Of a DNA stretch of 64,000 bases, positions 9,684 through 22,801 are shown piece by piece (the first letter of the stretch is position 1; each line of letters begins with the position of its first letter). Both the position numbers and the translations under genes were made by a program. The DNA lies in assembly GCA_026008535.1 (NCBI GenBank), contig BRKX01000001.1, forward strand, positions 42,131,317 through 42,195,316, written 5' to 3'. The notes beneath the pieces were generated by a model. It searched no databases, was not told where the DNA came from, and worked only from the letters and a program-made list of their open reading frames with translations. This stretch comes from Perilla frutescens. Taxonomy: Eukaryota; Streptophyta; Magnoliopsida; Lamiales; Lamiaceae.

Positions 9684-12600
9684 ATGGTACTCTCCAACCT
9701 GTCCTCTATTCTCAAAGAAAACAAGTTAATCGGTGAAAATTACAATGACTGGATTCAAAACCTTAATCTTGTTCTCACGGTAGAAGGATACAAATTCGTA
9801 CTTGAAGAGGTATGTCCTCAGCAGCCAGATGAGGGTTCTGACGAAGCCCAAAAGGTTGCATATGATAAGTGGGTTAGGTCTAATGAGATAGCGTGCTGTT
9901 ACATTCTGGCATCCATGTCGAATGTGTTGCAACATCAACATGAACCTATGAAAACTGCTTATGATATCATGTACAACCTTAGGCAGCTCTTCGGTCATCA
10001 GAACCGCTCGGCATGCCATTTGGCAATGAAGAAGCTAATGGATACGAGGATGTCTGACTCCACACATGTTAGGGATCACGTTCTCATGATGATGGGGTAT
10101 TTATCTGAGATCGAGACCGTGGGTGGAGAGCTGGATGGCGATTCTCAAATCGACATTGTTCTTCATAGCTTGTCCTCGAGGTTTGAGCAGTTCAGGCTGA
10201 ACTTTAACATGATTAAAAGGGATGTCAGCCTGAATGAACTGCTCATGGATCTTCAGGCAGCTGAGTTACTTCAAAAGGGAAATCCGGAGGCACACCTAGC
10301 TGAAAATAGGGCGTCTTCTTCCGGTACTAAAAGGAAGAAGAGGAACGCACCCAAGAAAGCTGCAGAGGGGGCGCCTAAGGTGAAAAAGTCCAAGACTAAG
10401 ATTCCTCCCGAGGAATTTAAGTCAAAGACAAAGTGTTTCAAGTGCGGCCAACCAGGTCACTGGAAGGCGGATTGTCCTAACAAGAAGAAGAAAAAGGATA
10501 CGTCTCAATCTCTTGTCGTTGAAACATGTTTAGCTACTTGTTCTACTCAGTCATGGGTAGTAGATACTGGAGCTACTGATCATGTTTACATGTCTTTACA
10601 GGGGTTCCTGGTAAAAAGACAGCTGAGTGATGGAGAGATTTCAGTCTACATGGGCAATGCTACGAAAGTGGCGGCAATTGCAGTAGGAGACGTAACCTTA
10701 TCTTTTAGTAGTGATAGGATTTTAGTTTTAAAGGATTGTCTTTATGTGCCTGGTTTTAGGCGAAACTTGATTTCAGTTTCTAAACTTTTTATGGATGTAT
10801 ATTCTGTTTCTTTTAATAACAAGGTTGTTATCTTTAGTGATAAACATTTTATCTGTTCTGGCACATTGGATGGGCATCTTTATTTACTTAATTCTATGCA
10901 AAACACTACGCAAATGCATTTACTGAATACATCGGTCATAAACCCTAACAAACGAAAAGAACCTTCGGAAATGAATCAAACCTATCTTTGGCATCTTAGG
11001 CTCGGCCATATTAACCTTAAACGGATACAAAGACTAGTAAACCATGGGCCCTTGTCTTCATTGGTCCTAGAATCATTCCCTTTGTGTGAATCCTGTTTGG
11101 AAGGTAAAATGACCAAGCGACCCTTTAAGGATAAAGGGAATAGATCTGAAAAGGTACTAGATTTGATTCACTTTGACTTATGTGGCCCTATGTCAGTTCA
11201 GGCTCGAGGAGGGTACGAGTATTTTATCACGTTCATTGATGATTACTCAAGCTATGGATGCATATACCTGTTACGCCGCAAGTTAGAATCCTTTGAGACT
11301 TTCAAAGAATTCAGAGCGGAAGTGGAAAAACGTACAGGTAAAAGTATCAAATCACTACGGTCTGATCGTGGTGGTGAGTACCTCTCGAATAAATTTAGGG
11401 ACTACTTAGCAGAGAATAGGATTACATCCCAGTTGACTGTGCCGGGAACGCCACAACAGAACGGCGTGGCAGAGAGAAGGAACAGAACATTGTTAGAGAT
11501 GGTTAGATCGATGATGAGCTATTCAGATCTGCCCATTTCATTCTGGGGATATGCCTTGGAAACGGCAGCCTATATTCTTAACGTGGTTCCATCAAAATTA
11601 GTCCCATCTACGCCCACAGAACTTTGGACTGGACGAAAGCCCAGTCTTGGACATTTTCGGATTTGGGGTAGTCCAGCATATGTGCTGGATAAGGAAGCTG
11701 ATAAGCTGGCACCACGTACGGATGTTAGACTGTTTGTAGGATATCCCAAAGGAACGAAAGGTGGTTTATTTTATAGTCCTAAGGATCAGAAGATCATTGT
11801 GAGTACCAATGCTCGATTCTTAGAGGAAGACTATGTAATAAATCACAAGCCAAGAAGTGAGATAGTACTCGAGGAACTTCGAGGAGAAAATTTGAATCTG
11901 ACACCAACAGTACAAGAAGAGGAACCACAAATTACTGCACAACGTGTCACAGAAGTACAGAAACTTCCTCGTCGCAGTGGGAGGGTTGTACGCCAACCTG
12001 ACAGATTCATTGGTTTGGGTGAATCTTCAGATTTCCCTAAAGGACTAAATGAATTGGATCCCAGGACCTACGACGAAGTGATCCAAGACAAAGATGCAGA
12101 TTCTTGGAAAATTGCAATGGAGTCTGAGATTGGATCTATGGATCACAATCAAGTCTGGGAGCTTGTAGAACCACAAGATGGGGTAAAACCCATTGGGTGT
12201 AAGTGGGTTTACAAACACAAGAGAGGAGCTGACGGGAAGGTTGAAACCTTCAAGGCAAGATTGGTGGCGAAAGGGTACACTCAGAAAGAAGGGATCGATT
12301 ATGAGGAAACCTTTTCGCCGGTAGCCATGCTTAAGTCAATTCGAATTCTCTTGTCTATTGCCGCTCATTTAGATTATGAGATTTGGCAGATGGATGTCAA
12401 GACGGCTTTCCTAAATGGAAGTCTTGAGGAAAACATCCACATGAAGCAACCAGAGGGTTTCATTGCTAAAGGCCAAGAGCACTTAGTGTGCAAGTTTAAG
12501 AGATCCATTTATGGACTTAAGTAGGCATCAAGGTCTTGGAACATCCGGTTTGACGAGGTTATCCAGTCCTATGGATTTGTGCAATGTCCGGATGAGAGCT

Positions 12601-13637
12601 GTGTGTACAAGAAGAGTGACGGAAACGTGGTGGCTTTCCTCGTGCTATATGTTGATGATATCTTACTTATTGGAAACAGTAAGAAAGTATTATCTAACAT
12701 AAGGGTGTGGTTGTCCAAGCAGTTCGATATGAAAGATCTAGGAGAAGCCGGACACATCCTTGGCATCAAGATAATTCGAGATCGCCAAAAAAGGATATTG
12801 TGCTTATCCCAGGCGACATATATCGACACAGTGCTAGCTAGGTTTAACATGCAGGATTCCAAGAAAGGTTTTATACCTTTCAAGCATGGAATTCATCTAT
12901 CCAAGGAAATGTGTCCCCACACACAGGCTGAGATAGATGAGATGAAGGGTGTTCCATATACTTCGGCTGTGGGAAGCCTCATGTATGCTATGCTATGCAC
13001 TAGACCTGATATATGCTATGCAGTCGGCATGGTAAGCAGATATCAGTCTAACCCTGGACAAGGTCACTGGACTGCGGTTAAGAATATACTCAAGTACCTG
13101 AAAAGGACTCGAGATTATATACTGGTATACCGCTCTGATAGTCTAGTGCCTTTGGGTTACACGGACTCAGATTTTCAATCCGATAAAGATCAGAGTAAAT
13201 CTACCTCAGGCTATGTGTTTACCTTGGGAGGCGGAGCCATTGCATGGAGGAGCATAAAGCAGAAATGCATTGCGGATTCCACCATGGAGGCCGAATATGT
13301 AGCTGCCTCTGAGGCTGCAAAAGAGGCCGTCTGGCTCGAGAGCTTCTTGTTGGACTTGAGCGTGGTACCTGATTTGCCTAAGAGTATCACGGTATATTGT
13401 GATAACTCGGGTGCAGTGGCAAATTCGAAAGAACCCAGAGCCCATAAGGCAAGTAAACACATAGAGAGAAAGTACCATCTTATACGAGAAATCGTTAAGA
13501 GAGGAGATGTGGCAGTGGTCAAGATTGCATCGGAGGACAATTTAGTTGATCCATTCACGAAGAGCCTTCCAGCTAAGACCTTCTACGGTCATGTGGAGAA
13601 AATGGGAGTGAGATGCAGACCCGGGGTTGCCATTTGA
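9684..13637 (+). CDS. Ty1/copia gag-pol polyprotein, broken by one amber codon
   Basis: Encodes the capsid and enzymes of a copia retrotransposon as one reading frame of 1317 codons. Order, counted from the ATG at 9684: gag; zinc knuckle CFKCGQPGHWKADC (251-264); aspartic protease WVVDTGA (D294); pre-integrase HLRLGH and CESC (about 437-472); integrase core D498, D561, E597; reverse transcriptase with D904 and YVDD (D991, D992); RNase H with D1161, E1204, D1240 and KHIERKYH. The frame stays open except for TAG at 12522-12524, codon 947, exactly where the family has Gln in the YGLKQAS motif. No other frameshift was seen. An upstream in-frame ATG at 9645 exists, but the decayed copy at 18006 aligns with the one at 9684, so I prefer that. 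The lineage within copia is not assigned. As it stands the protein would stop inside RT, so the copy is probably not autonomous. Confidence 0.93.
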
Positions 13638-13699
13638 GATTTTAGTTAGAGTTGGAGAGTTAGCCAGTTAGTTTTCTATTTGAAAGACATGCTTCAAGT

Positions 13700-13712
13700 A
13701 TAAGTGGGAGAT
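13700..13712 (+). other. Polypurine tract before LTR 2
   Basis: ATAAGTGGGAGAT directly precedes LTR 2 and serves as plus-strand primer in copia elements. A matching GTATAAGTGGGAGAT precedes LTR 3. Confidence 0.8.
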
Positions 13713-15237
13713 TATTGGTTTTGTATACTAGAAGATCTGTCTTTTGTATACTTTATTGATGATAGTTTTATGATGATATAGAATGAATACAATTGCAGTC
13801 ATTGTTTGTATTTAAATTGTTATATTTACATGCATGTTCACTATACTTACATTGTAGATGATATGGTGTGGGTAAACACATGGTTAGATCATATCATTGG
13901 TTCCTTGTAATGTATTAAAAGGCTCACGGTCTAGATGGCACTGAACCTGCTATCGGTACGCCGTAGAATAATCTGATAGTTAGTTTGTCTTAACTAACTG
14001 ATTATTCTAATACACGGACGAGTGTATTGAGGAGGATCTACTTAGGATTCTATTATCTATTCTGACCTTAAATGAGAGAATAAGAATCCACAGAGTTCGG
14101 GTTCTTAACCCCTATATATTGGCGAACATATACGTGTAGTGTTTGCAGCTTTGATTTATCAAAGGGTGAGATTCTTTCATAGGATCAATAATCTCGATAT
14201 CTTGGGTTGTGAAATTTACACTTATGATGGATCGTGCAATATGTAGGGGCACCGTATCCTGGTACACCAGGTTGATGGTGTCCCCTTGAGGAAATGCAAG
14301 TTCATGCTGAAACCCTGCAGGTGGAATTTATTCTGTGCATGAGTAAAGCTTGTGTGGTACTACTCAAGGAAAAGATATTAATTAATTATAGTTGTCAGAA
14401 ACTTACATAATTAATTAATGGGCATTATATCTTAAACATGGGGAATGGCTGGACTAAAGGAGAAAGCATATTCAGAAATATGTATTAAATTGGTAGGTCA
14501 GTATTATTTCTTTAGTAGAATAAAAATAATACTTAATTTATTTAATTATATCCTAAGTTTATTGGATATTGGATATTAAATAAATTAATGGGCCAATTTA
14601 ATATTCTTCTAGATCCCTGTTGTAGCCCAAAAAGAGACTGAATTGGATTGGAGATAGAACAAGAGATAGAGATAGAATTCCAGTTCAACTGGGACACTTA
14701 TATGACCTAAGTGGACTGGGAATGGAACAAGAGTGGGAGGCCCAAGCCCAATAGGGTTTGGAGAGTTAATTTTCGCCCCCTCCCCTATAATAAGGGAGGG
14801 GGGCCACGAAAATTATAAAGAAAAAATACACTCTAATACAGCCCCTCTAAGTGCTCTCTTGATTCCTAGAGTTTCCACAACCGTTTAGTAGTCTGCAGCC
14901 CACCCTGCATCTAAACAAGGTCCGGGAATACAGCAGAAGATGAAGAAGTAGAATATTGGAATTGTGTGTTTCAAACACCATGAAGATTCACCATGATCAT
15001 GTATTCTGCATCAACAACGGGATTAGACCTTTAATCCCATGAGCAACCCGACAAAGTTTGTAAGTACCGGTTTCGGTAGATTCTATTTTATTCCGCTGCA
15101 ATAGATTCGAAATTGAAACTTGCATGTTAATTCAACATAGGATAATTAATGTCACACATAAAATTATGATTTATATGAGTTAGAATTAATGGCATCCAAA
15201 TAGATCCTGTGGGGTACAATTCGAGAAAACCCCAACA
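13713..15237 (+). repeat. Copia LTR 2, hybrid of type 1 and type 2, 1525 bp
   Basis: It begins TATTGG (mutated TGTTGG) and ends CCCCAACA before a primer site. Bases 13713-14697 match LTR 1 closely, while 14698-15237 match LTR 3 (about 98% by eye) and not LTR 1. At the switch the homologous ACTGAATTGGATTGGAG (type 1) and ACTGGGAATGGAACAAGAG (type 2) words both occur, one after the other, as expected from misaligned recombination. A TATA box TATAATAA at 14786-14793 sits in a palindrome (14767-14815). Confidence 0.9.
14767..14815 (+). promoter_or_regulatory. LTR 2 core promoter: TATA box at the apex of a palindrome
   Basis: Outer arms TAATTTTCG and CGAAAATTA and inner arms CCCCCTCCC and GGGAGGGGG enclose TATAATAA. 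The inner arms differ from those of LTR 1 but are again complementary. LTR 3 has the same structure at 22274-22322, with one mismatch (GGGACGGGGG). Confidence 0.6.
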
Positions 15238-15239
15238 AC

Positions 15240-15251
15240 TAGTATCAGAGC
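15240..15251 (+). other. Primer binding site, second internal region (one mismatch)
   Basis: TAGTATCAGAGC follows the LTR 2 end and differs from the usual Met-tRNA primer site by one G-to-A change. Confidence 0.85.
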
Positions 15252-15479
15252 GAGGTTTTGGCTTTGCTCTAGAATTAATTCTATGTATAATTCGAATTGT
15301 ATGTTTAAATCTGTAGATGAATTTAAGGTGTTTAAATTTTCAGATTTAATTGTTCTTCATGTTCGAAATTTTTTTTGGAGAATAAAATTGGAGGAAATTT
15401 TTGTAGTGATCGAAAATTTCTTGTTTTATTCTTATAGTTATTTTCGAAATTTTAGTATTAAATTTGGGAAGGGATTTTG

Positions 15480-16620
15480 ATGTAGGTCAAAATTTCCAGA
15501 TTTAATTCTAATGCAATTTTTCGAAAATTGAAGATTAAAATTGTTAAGGATTTTGAAAATCCAAATTTTTAATCTTAGTATTATTTTTGGCCGTGGGACA
15601 TTACACTTGGAATGATATTTTATCTATGATGAAAATTCCAAACTTTAATTCCCAGATGATCGAAAGTTTGATGTATGTCAAAATTCCATATTTGATTCTA
15701 ATATTACTTTCGAAAGGTTGGATTAAATTTTGTAAGGATTTTGTTAATCCTAAATTTGAATCCTAGTTGTTGTTTTCTTCTCGATCATGGTGGGAATTGA
15801 AATTTGGAAATCTTATTTGATAAGATGTCATTCCAGATTACAATTCCATGCTCGAAAACTCAATAACTAATTTTCTTAATTTTATGTTTCATAATTTCGT
15901 CCACTACAATTAATTTGGAACGGATTTTGATGAAAATCAAAATTTCTAGATTTGATTGGGATATGGTTCGAAAATGATGAGGATTAGAATTGGAGAAGGT
16001 AATTTTTATGTATATCAAAAGGTTACCAAATTCTAATCTAAATAGGTTTCAAAATAGAATTTTAAATATGGTAAGTGTTTGAAGAGGATCAAACTTCCAT
16101 ATTTTTATTCTAGTAATTTTGATACCTAATATATAATTTGGAAAGGATTTTTACTAATATCAAAATTCCAAATTATTAATTTTAATTAGGGAATGGCAAA
16201 AAATGTCTAGGTATATAATTTGGAATAGATTTTTGATAAATATCAAAATTTCCAGATTTAATTATTTAGGGATTTTCGAAAATTAAGGAATTTTATTTGG
16301 GAAAGATTTTTGATAAATATCAAAATTTCCAGATTTATTCCTTATGTTATTTTCGAAGAATTAAGATTGAATTTGGTGGAAAATTATAATTAATTTCCAA
16401 ATTTTATCTTAGTGTATTATTCGAAATTTTAAGATTTAATTTGGAGGAATTTTCGATTTATTTTGAAAATTTTCATATTTTATCTTTGTGATAATTTCGA
16501 ATGTGTAAGATTTAATTTGGTGGAATATTTTAATTAATTTTAAAATTTCCAAACATAATCTTATGGTATTTTCGAAAATTTCAATTTTAAATTGAAGATA
16601 ATTTTCGAAAATGATCATGT
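15480..16620 (+). repeat. Leader repeat region, internal region 2
   Basis: The same CAAAATTTCCAGATTT words with flanking TTTTCGAAA words recur as in the first leader (for example near 15488, 16243 and 16321). Spacing is less regular, about 80-150 bp. The region is AT-rich and non-coding. Confidence 0.65.
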
Positions 16621-17708
16621 ATGGATATCATATGTAATTTTATGTTTATTACTTAAAATTTGATAGTTGTTGTATGTAGACGGTTTTTGTTTGCAGATGA
16701 TACCGACTATCATGGCCTTTTAATTTATGTGATGTGATGATTTAATTTATGTTGAATGTATGGTTGTTGATGGTCGTATGCCGGTTTGGCTACGAGGTTT
16801 TTGTTCATGAGAAAATCCATGGATTAGACTAGCATTTATTTTATTACATTGGTTTAATGTAATAGAAAAAAATAAATGTTAGAGTATTTAGATGGAATTT
16901 TCGAAATTCCATGTGTCTTGAGTTGTATCTTTTTATTCCTTTATTATTCTAGATATATTAGGATTTTCCATAATTAAAATCTTTATCATATGAAAATTGA
17001 ATATTTAAGATAATGATTACTTTATCCTAGCGGATTTGGATAAGGTAATTAATATCTTTGAATTTATTCAAATGTGATAGGATAAGATTTAAATTAGGAA
17101 TAGAAATCCTTATAGAATTAGATAAGGAAAGGGATTCTTCTCAAGAAAGGAAAGTGGAGCAGCCCCAATCAAGGAAGGACGACATCCCGGACATGTCACG
17201 AAACCCTAAATCGGTGTTAGGGTTTTGGCAAGACACTTGGTGGTGGCGCGGATGACGTTCAGATTTCCGGAGCTGATTTTTCAAGATTATCTCATGAATG
17301 CAATATGAGAAATATGACATGATAGTTAGTTTAAATTATTATGCTTATAATATTGTGTGGATGAATGTCGTGAATGTTTATCATTTTATGCGATGATCTT
17401 GCATGCTAATGGGATAAAAATGAAAACCTCAGGTATACATAACTAAGTGGGAGAGATTCATACTAAAGTATGTAGATATCTAAATTGGTCTCCATTAATC
17501 TGGTTTAATTGAGAAGTGATGGGCATGCGCGTTGACAATAGGTCATCCTCCCTAACGGATGTGTCATATCACTGGACTCTCTAGAAATTAAACCTCTTAA
17601 TAGATAACTGTAGGACACTGTTAGAATAAATTGACTCCTCCAACTGGAGCAATGAGTTCGAACCAGTGCCCTTGGGGTGAAGATGATGGTGTTCACACTT
17701 AGGTGTAA

Positions 17709-17888
17709 TTTATTAATAAACGTCCACACTAACGTGACTTATTAATTAGAAGATTACATGACCGGGAATGTTTTCTGACTATTAATTTACTTGTCATAAG
17801 AAAACTTGACTGGAGGTAAATTAAAGGTTAATAACCTGTTTAAAAATGAATTTTATAAACGTCCACACTAACGTGGCTTATAAGAAAC
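17709..17888 (+). other. Paired leader stem-loops, internal region 2
   Basis: Equivalent of the pair at 9392-9566. The first hairpin has ATTAATAA/TTATTAAT with apical CCAC-ACTAAC-GTGA, so one apical pair is lost. The second has TTATAA/TTATAA with intact CCAC-ACTAAC-GTGG. They were kept although the nearby gag-pol has decayed badly. Confidence 0.5.
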
Positions 17889-18005
17889 ATTTTTAAAATG
17901 TCGGTGGATATGCATATAATTCTTTTTGAGGATTTCAATTATATGTTTAGTATCCTAAATGGTGTGACTGTACTGCATGTTACTTTTCTGCTATTCTATA
18001 TTATC

Positions 18006-21000
18006 ATGGCTCTCTCCAACTTGTCTTCTATTCTCAAAAGTTTAATATTGGTGAATTACTAAAGACTGGATTCGGAACTTAAAACATTGTCTTAAACGGC
18101 TAAAGGTTTAATCGTACTTGATGAGGAATGTTATAAGAAACCAGTTGTGAATTCTGATGAAGTAGTGAGAACCTCTTATGGTGTAATCTCAAGAAACTCT
18201 TCGGACATCAGAATTACACAAAAAAATGCATTGCCATGAAAAATCTAATAAGCACCAAGATAGTCGATTCCATTCCTGTAAGGGATCACGTTCTCCGGAT
18301 GATAAGCTACTTATCGGAGATCAAAACCCTGGATGGTGAACAAGATACTGAGTCTTAATCGACTTGGTGTTTAATAGTCTGTCCCTGAAGCTTAAATAGT
18401 TCTTTTTGAACTTTAGCATGATAAAGAATTATGTCACTTTATCAGAAATGCTTGATGATCTTCAGACAGTTGAGATGCTAGTGAAAAGTATCACAGAAGC
18501 GCAAATGGCTGAGAGAAATGCATCTTCGGGCAAGAAGAGGAATGCATCTCAACCAAAGGAAGCGTGTAGGGCAATGAAGAAAATGACATAGTTACCTCAA
18601 AAGGACTTTAAGTCCAAAGGATATGTGCTTCAAGTACAGTCAGCTGAGACATTGTAAGTCTGAGTGTCCTCTCAAAAAAGAAAGGTATTTATCACTCGTT
18701 TGAGTAAAGATGAGATCACTATGTACATGTCCAATGCTATGGTAAAGTGGCGGCTATTGCAGTGGGAGACATAGACATACCTTTAGCAGTGATAGATTAT
18801 AGTCTTTAAAAGGATTGTCTGTATGTGCTAGAATTTAGAAACTTGGTTTCTATTTCTAAGTTGGTTTTGGATTGATATTTTGTTACTTTTGATAACTAGA
18901 TTGTTATCATGGTTGGGAAACATTTTATCTATTCTGGCACATTGGATGGACATCTTTAAATACACTAAAATCTATGCTTAACACTACAAAACAACTATTG
19001 AATACATTGATCAACCTCAATAAAAGGAAAGAATCTTCACAAAGGAATCAAACATATCTTTGGCATCTAAGACTTGGATATATTATTCTTAAGAGGATTC
19101 AAGTTTGATAAACGATGGTCCATTGGTCTCACTGGTCCTAGAATCATTTCTTTGTGCAAATCCTGCTAAGAAGGTAAAATGACCAAGTGTCCTTTAAGGC
19201 TAAAGGAATAGATTCAAAGAAGTTATTATGTTTAATTCACTCTGCTTATGTGGCCCTAGTAACAAGTACCTCTTAGGTGACTTTGGGAATCACTTGGCAG
19301 CGAATGGGATTGCATCCCGGTTAACTATGTCTGATATTCAAACAGTAGAATGATGTAGTGGTGCGAAGAAATTAAATGTTATTGGAAATGGTTAGATCGA
19401 TGATGAGCTATTCAAAGTTGTTTATTTCGTTTTGCGGATATGTCCTAGAAACGACGATTGTCTGTTGGATATCCCAGATAAACGAAAAGTGGTTTATTTT
19501 ATAGTCCTAAAAATCATAAGGACATTGTAAGCACTAATGCCCGATTCTTAGAAGAAGACTATATAATAAGTCATTAAGAACAAGATCGTTCTTATGGTTT
19601 GAGGAAGAGACATTCTAATCCTACACCAAAGTGTACAAGAAGAGGTACCACCTAATACTGCACAACGTGTCACGAAGGTACAGAAAATTCTTCATCGTAG
19701 TGGGAGGGTTGTACGCCAACCTAATAGATTCCTTAGTCTAGAAGAATCTTCTGATTTTCTGGAAAGACTAAATGAATTGGATCCCGCAAACTATGATGGA
19801 GTGGTTCAAGATAAGGATGCGGTTCCTTGGAAAACTGCAATGGAATCTGAAATGGGATCTATAGATCACCATGATAGTGGGAGCTTGTAGAACCACTAAA
19901 TGGGGGTAAAACTCATTTGGTGAAAGTGGATCTACAAAAAGAAAGAGAGGATCCAACAGATTGTTAGATCTGGAATCTCTTGTCTGTTGCTACTCATTTT
20001 AACTTATTTGTTTGGCAAATAGATGTCAAGACAGTTTTTTCTGAACGAAAGTCTTGAGGATAATATCTATATGTGACAAACAAAGGCATTCATTGCTAAA
20101 GGCCAATAGCACTTAGTGTGCTAGCTCAGAGGTCCATTCGTGGATTTAAGTAAGCATCAAGATCTTGGAATATCTGATATAACGAAGTTATCCAGTTGCA
20201 TGGATTGGTGGAGAAATCGGATAAAGGCTGTGTGTACAAGAGATGTGACGGAAACGTGGTGGTTATCCTAGTACCATATGTTAAATAACAACTTGCTTAT
20301 TGGGTAACAATGAGAAGGAGTTATTAAACATAGGGGTGTGGCTGTCCAAGCATTTCGATATGAAGGATTTGGGTTGATGTACTCATTCCAAGTTGTCTAT
20401 ATCGAAAATGTGCTAGCTAGATTCAACATACAAATTCCAAGAAAGATTTTATACCTTTCGAGCATGGAATACATCTATTCAAGGATATGTGCTACCCAAA
20501 CACATAATGAGATAGATGTGAAAAATGAGATTCCTTATGCTTCTGCAAAAGGAAGACTCATGTATGTTATGCTATGCACCAGGCTCGATATCTGCTATGC
20601 AGTAGCATAGCGGGAAGATGTCATTTTAACCCTAGTTAAGGACAATGGACTGTGGCAAAAAGCATTCTCAAGAGAACTTAAAATAGTATGCTTGTTTACC
20701 ACTCAGACAGTCTAATTGCCTTGGGTTATACGGGTTTAGTTTTTCCGAAACCGATAAAAAGGATCAGAGTAAATCTTCCTCGGCATATGTGTTTAAATTG
20801 GGAAGAGGAGTCGTGGCATGGAGGAGTAAGGCAGAAATGCATGCTAACTCCACCATGAAAGTCGAGTATGTGGCTGGCTCTGAGGCTACGAAAGATTGTG
20901 CGACTCCATAGCTTCTTGTTGGACTCGGGCGTGGTTCCTGATTTGCCTTAGGAGTATCACGGCACACTGTGATAACTCCAGTGCAGTAACAAATTTGAAA

Positions 21001-21202
21001 AGGAATCCAGAGTCCATGGGACAATTAACACATAGGATTATAGTACCACCTTATACGAAATATAAGGGAGGAAGATGTGGCAGTGGTCAAGATTGCATTG
21101 GAAGACAAAAATGGTTGTCCCATTCACGAGCCTTCCAAGCTCAGACCTTCAATGGTCAAGTGGAGATAATGGGAGTTGATGCAGACCTGGGGCCAATTTT
21201 GA
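18006..21202 (+). pseudogene. Decayed copia gag-pol of the second internal region
   Basis: Homologous to the gag-pol at 9684-13637 from the start (MALSNLSSILK) to the end (MGV-DADLG). It has many frameshifts and stops and at least three internal deletions: one in the integrase core between the first and second catalytic Asp (near 19258), one after it (near 19460) and one in RT (near 19953). The zinc knuckle region is unrecognisable. Readable islands include NFSMIKNYVTLSEMLDDLQ (gag), a broken RT and an RNase H piece. Clearly non-functional and older in its coding part than the first copy. Confidence 0.88.
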
Positions 21203-21277
21203 GTTTATGTTATGTTGGAGAGTTAGCCAGTGTGTTGTTTATACTTGAAAGATATGCTTCGAGTATAAGTGGGAGAT

Positions 21278-22801
21278 TGTTGGTTTTGTATACTGGAAAG
21301 CTTGTCTTTGTATACAATAAACAATATTAAGATAATATAGATTGAATAATAATTGCATTCTCTGTTTGTGTATATATTTATTGTTATATATTTATATGCA
21401 TGGTTCCATATACTTGCATTGTAGATGATATGGTGTGGGTCAACACATGGTAGAGATCATATCATCGAATTCCTTGCAATGTATTAAAAGGCTCACGGCT
21501 TAGATGGTCCTGAACCCACCATCGGTACACCGTAGAATAATCTGATAGTTAGTTTATCTTGACTAACTGATTATTCTAGTACACTGGCTTGTGTATTGAG
21601 GAGGATCACGATAGTATATTGTTCTCTATTCTGACCTTAAGTGAGAGAATAAAGATCCACAGAGTTCGAGTTCTGAACTCATGTTTTTATTGATGAGCAT
21701 ATGTGTGCATTGTTTGTTACTTTGACTTATCAATGGGTGAGATCTTTTCGTGGGTCAATAAACTCGATATCTTGGGTAATAACAGTGTATACATGATGTG
21801 TCGTGCAATATGCATGAGCACCGTGTCCTGGAGCGCCAGGTTGATGATGTCCTCTTGAGGAAGCACGTAGATCATGGAAAGCCCTGCAGGCAGAATATTA
21901 ATTTATTCTTTACATGATACGGAAATTGTGTGGTACTACTCAAGGAACAAGATATTAATTAATTATAGATGTCAGAAGCTTACATAATTAATTAATGGAC
22001 ATTATATCTTAAACATGGGGAATGGCTGAACTAAAGAAGAAAACATATTCGCAAATATGTATTAAATTGGTAGGTCAGTATTATTTCTTTAGTGGAATAA
22101 AAATAATACTTAATTTATTTAATTATATCCTAAGTTTATTGGATATTAAAAATTAAATAAATTAGTAGGCCAATTTAATATTCTTCTAGATCCCTGTTGT
22201 AGCTCAATATGACCTAAGTGGACTGGGAATGGAACAAGAGTGGGAGGCCTAAGCCCAATAAGGTTTGGAGAGTTAATTTTCGCCCCCTCCCCTATAATAA
22301 GGGACGGGGGCCACGAAAATTATAAAGAAAAAATACACTCTAATACAGCCCCTCTAAGTGCTCTCTTGATTCCTAGAGTTTCCACAACCGTTTAGTAGTC
22401 TGCAGCCCACCCTGCATCTAAACAAGGTCCGGGAATACAGCAGAAGATGAAGAAGTAGAATATTGGAACTGTGTGTTTCAAACACCATGAAGATTCACCA
22501 TGATCATGTATTCTCCATCAACAACGAGATTAGACCTTTAATCCCGTGAGCAACCCGACAAAGTTTGTAAGTACCGGTTTCGGTAGATTCTATTTTATTC
22601 CGCTGCAATAGATTCGAAATTGAAACTTGCATGTTAATTCAACATAGGATAATTAATATCACACATAAAATTATGATTTACATGAGTTAGAATTAATGGC
22701 ATCCAAATAGATCCTGTGGGGTACAATTCGAGAAAACCCCAACGAGTTTAATTAACATCCAATTAGATCATGCGGTGGTTCAATTCGAAAAAACCCCAAC
22801 A
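21278..22801 (+). repeat. Copia LTR 3, type 2 with a type 1 tail
   Basis: Begins TGTTGGTTTTGTATAC. The first ~930 bp are a diverged relative of LTRs 1 and 2. From 22208 to 22743 it nearly matches LTR 2, ending CCCCAAC. A further 58 bp (22744-22801) repeat the LTR terminus in its type 1 form (CATCCAATTAGATC, then GCGGTGGTTCAATTCG) and end CCCCAACA. The terminus is therefore present twice, once per type. Confidence 0.88.

Larger units (their letters stand above)
5927..22801 (+). mobile_element. Ty1/copia composite, LTR-internal-LTR-internal-LTR
   Basis: This 16.9-kb block starts TGTTGG and ends CCAACA, is flanked by GTGAA, and lies inside unit 4 of the tandem array. It holds three LTRs (5927-7349, 13713-15237, 21278-22801), two initiator-Met-tRNA primer sites, two leaders with shared repeats and hairpins, one nearly intact gag-pol (9684-13637) and one heavily decayed gag-pol (18006-21202). 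A single target duplication for the whole block means that it either moved as a unit or, more likely, formed in place by recombination between related elements. The middle LTR is a hybrid of two LTR types. Confidence 0.88.

Noticed and set aside
12511..12702. Separate short plus-strand frame after the copia stop
   Set aside because: Out of frame with pol; the pol frame itself continues after the TAG up to 13637.
13206..13558. Minus-strand frames of 90 and 115 codons
   Set aside because: Antisense shadows of the copia RNase H coding sequence.
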